NCBI GenBank assembly: GCA_003439945.1
Contig: QVRM01002126.1
Location: 124,001-188,000 of the forward strand
Reading direction: 5' to 3'
Source: Dermanyssus gallinae
Lineage: Eukaryota > Arthropoda > Arachnida > Mesostigmata > Dermanyssidae
Length of the DNA: 64,000 bases
Numbering within the stretch: the stretch's first letter is position 1; each line of letters starts with the position of its first letter. The notes beneath the pieces were generated by a model. It was not told the DNA's origin. It worked only from the letters and a program-made list of their open reading frames with translations, and made no database searches. The position numbers and the translations under genes were made by a program. This document shows, piece by piece, positions 58,950 to 64,000 of this stretch.

Positions 58950-59708
58950 TTACGCTTTAACCGCCGACATAACTCTTTCTCTAAACAATTTAAATGCCTC
59001 GTTGACGTCATGTAGCCCGTGTAGGTCGTCCCACATAGACGACGACAGTTCGGCGGTTATTTGATCATAGTTAAATTTGAATTTTGGACACTCGCTGGCC
59101 GATGGTTTAGATTGTAGACTAATAAATGTGGTGAAATGGTCAGAGAAAGTGGTCGTGAGAACGCCGGAAGCGATAGTTGACTTGGGTGGAACATTGCAGT
59201 AAATGTGATCTATGCATGTTTCGGTGATACGTTGGCCATGGGCAGGGTCCAAACAAGCGACCCTGGCCGGCAGACCAATCATCTCTCGAAAGTTATACGA
59301 GTGTGATAAGTCATTTAGGTCAGTCACATATGAACCGCCCCTATCTAATAAGTCAATGTTTGCGTCACCAAGGCAGATTGTGTATAGCCTGTCCATTTTT
59401 GAGAGTAATTCTTCAAGTGCATACAAGAAATCCAAGGGCCTCCTCGACGGTTGCCTGTAGAATGACCCCTCAACCGTGCTCTGGCCATCGGCAAACACCT
59501 CAACAAAAATACCTTCGCATCGGGAGTCTGCCGGTAGGAGTAGTTTGAGATCGTTCCGCTCGCGCACCGCATAGTCATCTCTGATAAACAGCGCCACACC
59601 TCCACCCGGCCCATTACGGCAATCAACAAATTGGTCATAATTATTATTCTGGAAAGCGGCTGCCTCTTGTTGCGAGATGCGGGTTTCCGATAAAACAATA
59701 AAGGGCAA
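58950..59708 (-). CDS. LINE endonuclease domain (APE type), remnant ORF
   Basis: 252 residues. IVLSETRIS at the start, then NGPGGGVALFIRDDY, LGDANIDLLDRGG (catalytic Asp-x-Asn), ETCIDHIYCNVPPKS and TTTFSDHFTTF (Ser-Asp-His). These are the metal-binding and catalytic motifs of APE-like endonucleases that nick the target during LINE insertion. It begins inside the domain (the first catalytic Asn region is missing) and ends before RT in a broken frame. Confidence 0.8.
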   Translation of the reverse strand: MPFIVLSETRISQQEAAAFQNNNYDQFVDCRNGPGGGVALFIRDDYAVRERNDLKLLLPADSRCEGIFVEVFADGQSTVEGSFYRQPSRRPLDFLYALEELLSKMDRLYTICLGDANIDLLDRGGSYVTDLNDLSHSYNFREMIGLPARVACLDPAHGQRITETCIDHIYCNVPPKSTIASGVLTTTFSDHFTTFISLQSKPSASECPKFKFNYDQITAELSSSMWDDLHGLHDVNEAFKLFRERVMSAVKA

Positions 59709-60145
59709 GGGGCAAGGAAGCAGATGTAGTATCGTTTCAATGTCGTGAATATGAGACTTGGCATCACTAATATTCCAGTGTATTCCGTAAAAAGAGTCAG
59801 ATTCTATTCTAAGCTCTGTGACATTAATTGTCTAACCAGCTGTCATATAATAATATTATTATGACGACTATTTGCGACCGACAAGGGCATCGAGGTCGGT
59901 GTCGGTTGTCACGTCCCGCCAGGGAGCATTGCTGTTGAGACGGATTTTACGCGGCAGTCTGACGTTCGGACATCAGAAATTTTCTTGTTAGTCTTGAGAC
60001 GACGGAGGCGGTAGTGCAGGCTCGCGTTAGGGGGTGTCAGGTGGTCATTGGCGTAGATGTTGTTGTTGCTTCCCTGGCAGCCGCCTAGAAGGCTCGACCT
60101 TCCCGGCTTCACTTCCCGGCATCTTCGTTGCACTTCAAGTTTCTT

Positions 60146-60604
60146 CTATCGACAAACAAAGCGCACCAGCAGCTGGGAGCGGTCGATAATGCTTTTCCCG
60201 TTGATTGTACGAGTTTGGGGGCAGCGGTGGGCGACGTCGATGTCGCGTTCATCAAGTTTCACATCCTGTTGCTGGCAAAGTTCAATGACCGTCGCGCGCA
60301 CGTCTTCGTCCGTCTCCTCCTCTTTCGCGGGAATTCCGTTAAATATCACATCCGACCGACGGTCGTACTGGTCCTTAAACGTATTTCCGGCCGATAGCGA
60401 CTCCGGTAGCGCCTTTGCGCCAGCCGACATCTCCTTAACTGTGTTAACGGTCGAGCGGACCTCTTGCACAGTGGCTAAAGCTTCCTCCACTGAATGAATA
60501 TGATATTCCATAGAGGGCTCTGTAGTATTCACTCTTTGTTTTAGGTCATGGACTTCTGCCTCAAGTCGCCCAACTTTACCGTTGAGGAGCAGGAATTCGT
60601 TCAT
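60146..60604 (-). CDS. LINE ORF1 protein (coiled coil), partial
   Basis: 152 residues from MNEFLLLNGKVGRLEAEVHD, a predicted coiled coil (about 1-75), to DQYDRRSDVIFNGIPAKEEE and CQQQDVKLDERDIDVAHR, the RNA-binding-domain start of LINE ORF1 proteins. The frame is lost after LLVRFVCR. The ATG lies about 20 bases from the gene-derived splice-acceptor sequence of pseudogene 6, so any further 5' part of the LINE is missing. Confidence 0.65.
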   Translation of the reverse strand: MNEFLLLNGKVGRLEAEVHDLKQRVNTTEPSMEYHIHSVEEALATVQEVRSTVNTVKEMSAGAKALPESLSAGNTFKDQYDRRSDVIFNGIPAKEEETDEDVRATVIELCQQQDVKLDERDIDVAHRCPQTRTINGKSIIDRSQLLVRFVCR

Positions 60605-60625
60605 TTTTTCTCCAACCGCTCCATT

Positions 60626-61575
60626 TGTTCTGTTTCTACAGGCAGACTACTACTTTATAGACGAGGACGGGGACGGACAGGCGACGGTGGTCACCTTATT
60701 GGCGTGGCGTGACAACTTTTCAAGGGTTCGATCTTTCAAATGGTGACCCTCGGAGGTGGACAAGGACACCGTGTTATGCTGCGTGCAGCGAACTCGAGTT
60801 GCTCATCGACACCATGTTCGACACGCACGAAAAACACTTGCAGGGTCTGTTCCATGCGTCCGTCAGGCTGACCGACGTCATGTTCCTGCTCGAGAAGCTC
60901 ATCGACTGCTCGCCGGCCGTCATGCAGCAGCTCGCGCAGCGGCCCGTCTTTCCCGAGCAGCAGAACAGCTGGGACCGGGTGCTGAAGGGCGTCATCCTTC
61001 ATCAGCTGGGACCGGGTGCTGAAGGGCGTCATCCACCTGCTGCACCTGGCCGAAATCCAGCCCTGAAAGTCGGCCGAGAATACCCTGCAGCTCGAGCGGA
61101 TAGCGCGCAAGCTTGTCTTGTCGTCGTCACCAACCCGGTCATGACGAACGGCAACACGCTGCTGCATATGGCCGTCGGCAAGACGGAGCTGCACGAGTTA
61201 TACTTCGATTACCGCCGCTTGTACGACGCTCACATCATTCCCGATCCGGTGTGGACGCGACTGCTGTTGCGTGCCGACGCCCAAGTCGAGGCCGCCAACG
61301 AGGACTGCTCGACGCCGCTGCATATCGCCTCGGTCCGCGTCAACTATCGCGAGGAGATCGTTCGGATGCTGCTCGACGCGGGCGCGCACATCGATCGGAC
61401 AGACAATCAGGGCAACCAGCCGTACCGCATGCTCGGCGGCAACCCGAAGTGCCGAATTAAGGTCGCTGAACTCATCACACTCAAGTGCCTCGCTGCCAGC
61501 AAAGTGAAGTCGCGCCATCGAAACTACGAGGGTCTCATTCCCCGCTTGATCGAAGACTTTATTTGAATGCACTGA
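60626..61575 (+). pseudogene. FEM1-like copy 6, 5'-deleted pseudogene
   Basis: Starts with leader sequence (TTCTGTTTCTACAG acceptor, AGACGAGGACGG) and jumps at about 60740-60790 into the gene near codon 390 of copy 2; all N-terminal ankyrins are gone. Seen: HASVRLTDVMFLLEKLIDC, PVFPEQQNSW; a 32-base direct duplication (60966-60997 and 61003-61034, period 37) shifts the frame, so about 30 residues read out of frame (LGPGAEGRHPPAAPGR) before it returns at VVTNPVMTNGNTLLHMAVG. The C-terminal ankyrins and VHL-box region (LKCLAASKVKSRHRNYEGL) follow. CGA is changed to TGA at 61564-61566, three codons before the normal stop. The most diverged copy of the array. Confidence 0.85.
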
Positions 61576-61577
61576 GC

Positions 61578-62504
61578 GGTGTACGCGCGTGCGCATGCAA
61601 GCAAGCAAGCAAGCATACACACGGCGCAATCAAACGCGGCCGGCCCTCTATGTGCTGTTGCTGCTGTTGCTGCTGCTGCTGCCCAACAATCTCCGCTGGT
61701 CATTGTGTGCTGCTGGTGCTGCCGCCACTAATGACCCGTCACCTGTCGCCGAGCCCCTAACGATGGATGATGATTGGAGGGGTCATGGGGTACCAAAAAC
61801 AAAATTGGGAGGCTAGTAACGACATGCAGCGAGCAAGTGCAAGGCTGTCGGCTGGCTGGGACGCTCGCGTGCTGGCTGGTCAAAGAAGAAGTCGGACGAA
61901 CGAAGGCAGAAGTGAACCGGGCGCAGTTAAATAGAAGAGTGCGAGCACAGATCGATGTTTCCGGCCGCTAATTTTTCGCTGCGTCGCCACACAACACTTT
62001 CATCGTTGCGCATTGGTGCGTATTGGTGTCGAACGAAGTCCTCCTCTAAGACCTGTCTACCAAGTATTGTATATAATGAGAGATAAATCCTTTATGCGGC
62101 GTGAGCCTAATAAACAGCTGCCGTGTTGAGTTGAGAGATGATCAATGCTCATCCCTCAATTGTCGTTTGGAGGCGCGCGAACAGGCCGTAGCGATACATT
62201 GAGAGATGTGGGGAGAACCGCAGCTACAGATATGGCAGAGTAACACTGTTATATATATATATATATATATAGTTCATTCCATCTTCTGTAGGAAGCGAGT
62301 GGACGCAAACGATACATTCCGCTTCTATTCGATCCTCCTGACGGGGAGTAGTTTAATTGCCGATTAGAGTGGAACTTTTTGACTTCCCCGGTTTCCAGGA
62401 TTTTGAGAGTTTCTAACACGTATTTCTTAGTCTCATACTATATACATCTCTTTCTTCCTCTCTCTCACACACACACAAACTTTCTCTTTATCGGTCTCTC
62501 GAGC
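61578..62504 (+). other. Diverged 3' flank of pseudogene 6
   Basis: Contains GCAA repeats (about 61599-61614) and CTG repeats (61660-61681). 62080-62160 and 62345-62440 match the 3' flank of copies 1 and 5 (for example GCCGTGTTGAGTTGAGAGAT). An (AT)n run lies at 62252-62270. No gene supported. Confidence 0.5.
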
Positions 62505-64000
62505 TTCAAATCAAATCAAACGCACCTTTACTTTGTCAAAGGGGGACATGCTTCAATATTTACATTTTACAAACCATTGCCTAGATTCATAGAACAGTCA
62601 AGTTACTTGTGTACCGACATTTGCGCCGAAAGCGTTTGAAGTTCTCAGTGCCCTAGCCATCCGCCATGAGAACGTGGTATTCACGCGACCTGTCTTTGCA
62701 ATTTGTTTAGACGAGAAGGTGTTACCGCTTCTAAAATTGTTTACACGAATGCTAAAATAGCTAGATAAATTTGATGATTTCATAATTCGATTGTACATGC
62801 GATAGTTTTCTCTGAACTGCAGTTCCCAAATAGGGCTTACCACAATAGATTTTTGGGCAATGTTACACCCTAATGAGACACGACGAATGAACTTATTCTG
62901 TACACTTTCCATTGCTTCAACGTTTTTGCCTAAGTAAGCAAACCTCACAACAATACGTAAACTTAGGAACAACTAAACTGTTATAAAGGCTTATGTAAAA
63001 ATTGCAATCATTAATTATAAAACAGCGAAATATTGTATTAGTATAAGAGAAGTTTGTCGAATAACTTGTTTGATATGAGAGCTAAAATCCAGTTCCGGTG
63101 TCACCGTAACCCCGAGGTCCTATTTAAAGTAATGATAGCATCTCCATGCAGCATGTGGTTATGGGTTCCCTTCTAATACAATACTGCACATTTTGACACT
63201 GATATAAGAATTTCGTTATCCACACATCATCTAGAAACTGCTTCAATTGCACTCTGTAGAATTTGTCTTTAGCTAGCAGTGTTAGAAGGTCCGTATAGTT
63301 TTAGATCATCAGCATAAAGTTTATAGGTTATCAAATCAGGGATAACGTTTTTAAGATCTAAAATAAATATGCAAAATAAAAGTGGGCCGAGGCTTGATCC
63401 CTGAGAAACTTCAGAGGGGCACGCACCTGACTCAAAAAACTACTGTTTATTTAAGCGTAGAACTCTACAGGTAAGAAAACTAGCAATCTATGACAAAGAC
63501 CGAGTATCACCATTAAAGTACCTAAGTTTCTGCACAAGCCTTACATGGTTTACTCTATTAAGTGCTGTAGAGACATCGAAATATACACAATCAATATTCA
63601 GCCTATTATTTATCATAATAGCCCAATCTTGCGTCATTTCAATGAGTTGAACTGCCGTGGATTTGTCTTTAGTAAAACCGTATTAATTCTCATCCAACAA
63701 GCCTTTGGATTGAAGCAAGTTAAAAATATGGTCCACTAGCAGTTTTTCAAATATAATACCCTTCTTATGTATAGGAGTTACGACTGACTGTCTAAAATTA
63801 TTTGGCACAATGCCATCTTCGTTAGATATACTAAATATAAAAAAAGAGGTTCGGTTACCTCAATCGCTACTTAAAAAAATATATGGGTTATATTCTGATA
63901 TAATTAAATATGGACAGGGTACATCGTTGCAAACACTTTCGGGAGCTGAACCCCGTTGGACAATATAAACCGACGAGAAGAAGTCTTTGAATGCGTTTGC
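62505..64000 (-). mobile_element. Jockey/CR1-like LINE, continues past window end
   Basis: Minus strand. The 3' end carries short TTTGA repeats (62505-62520 as TCAAATCAAATCAAA), typical of CR1-like tails. The C-terminal part is at 62972-62598 (EAMESVQNKFIRRVSLGCN, RENYRMYNRIMKSSNLSSY). RT blocks are at 63400-64000, colinear with 42168-43110, including an intact-looking FTKDKSTAVQLIEMTQD region with an in-frame stop. It holds the about 400 bases (63092-63485) deleted in the two fragments joined to copies 3 and 4. Confidence 0.75.

Larger units (their letters stand above)
56896..60606 (-). mobile_element. APE-type LINE, most complete copy in the window
   Basis: Minus strand, 5' to 3': ORF1 (60604-60146), endonuclease (59708-58950), RT (58344-57832) and C-terminal tail (57383-57081: ALCNLGATLWNKLPSDIRT, SLSQFKNTARTHY). 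RT blocks: LLFNIFVKDIFTIPNHAK, LTLLADDTTALFVGG (FADD changed to LADD), NNLYINLSKTGVVQF. A deletion near 58240 removes part of the early RT, and frames are shifted, so it is not autonomous. The 3' junction CTAACAATGCTATGATATGAC matches that of 19905-22982. Confidence 0.82.

Overview
This is invertebrate nuclear DNA, most likely from an arthropod and possibly a chelicerate. The sequence shows long AT-rich intergenic DNA, dense non-LTR retrotransposon remnants, tRNA-derived SINE-like sequences, (AT)n/(GA)n microsatellites and eukaryotic splice sites. There is no prokaryotic operon structure. The phylum is an inference from the LINE and gene types; the species is not identifiable from the window alone.

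The backbone is a same-strand (+) tandem array of GC-rich, uninterrupted FEM1-like genes. FEM1 proteins are ankyrin-repeat substrate receptors of CUL2-RING ubiquitin ligases. There are six members: copy 1 (3-1442, cut by the window edge), copy 2 (16898-18826, complete), copy 3 (40542-42221), copy 4 (46855-48540), copy 5 (53535-55451, complete) and copy 6 (about 60626-61575, a 5'-deleted pseudogene). Copies 3 and 4 break at the same codon, join a piece of LINE sequence and end in the same 16-residue foreign tail. They keep the substrate-binding ankyrin region but lack the C-terminal VHL box that contacts Elongin/CUL2.

The array grew by nested duplication. A block of about 13 kb is present twice (about 4974-18540 and 29341-42168). 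A unit of about 6.4-6.8 kb starting at a shared boundary sequence (15234, 38866, 45655, 52025) carries the upstream region and one gene each time. Downstream flanks of the genes are shared too (1443-2960, 18827-19904, 55452-56895, 61578-62440, with further pieces at 9390-9770 and 33780-34160).

Between genes lie several retroelement families: an APE-type LINE with ORF1, endonuclease and RT (56896-60606; 5'-truncated relative 19905-22982; related pieces 4385-4765, 13790-15233, 38105-38865); a second Jockey/CR1-like LINE (42168-43110, 48487-49430, 62505-64000); a third (26205-27965); an R1-like tail (11885-12352); and an element with a YLDD reverse transcriptase and a probable restriction-like endonuclease (43480-45600, 49796-51935, plus minus-strand pieces at 2978-4372, 6541-6940, 13190-13775, 36600-38092).

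A separate spliced gene for a cysteine-rich protein was found by eye. Its last exon and poly(A) signal survive only in the first 13-kb block (7215-7373), and its two preceding exons only in the second (30924-31579). The reading phases join exactly, and both breaks fall in an (AT)n tract of the same intron.
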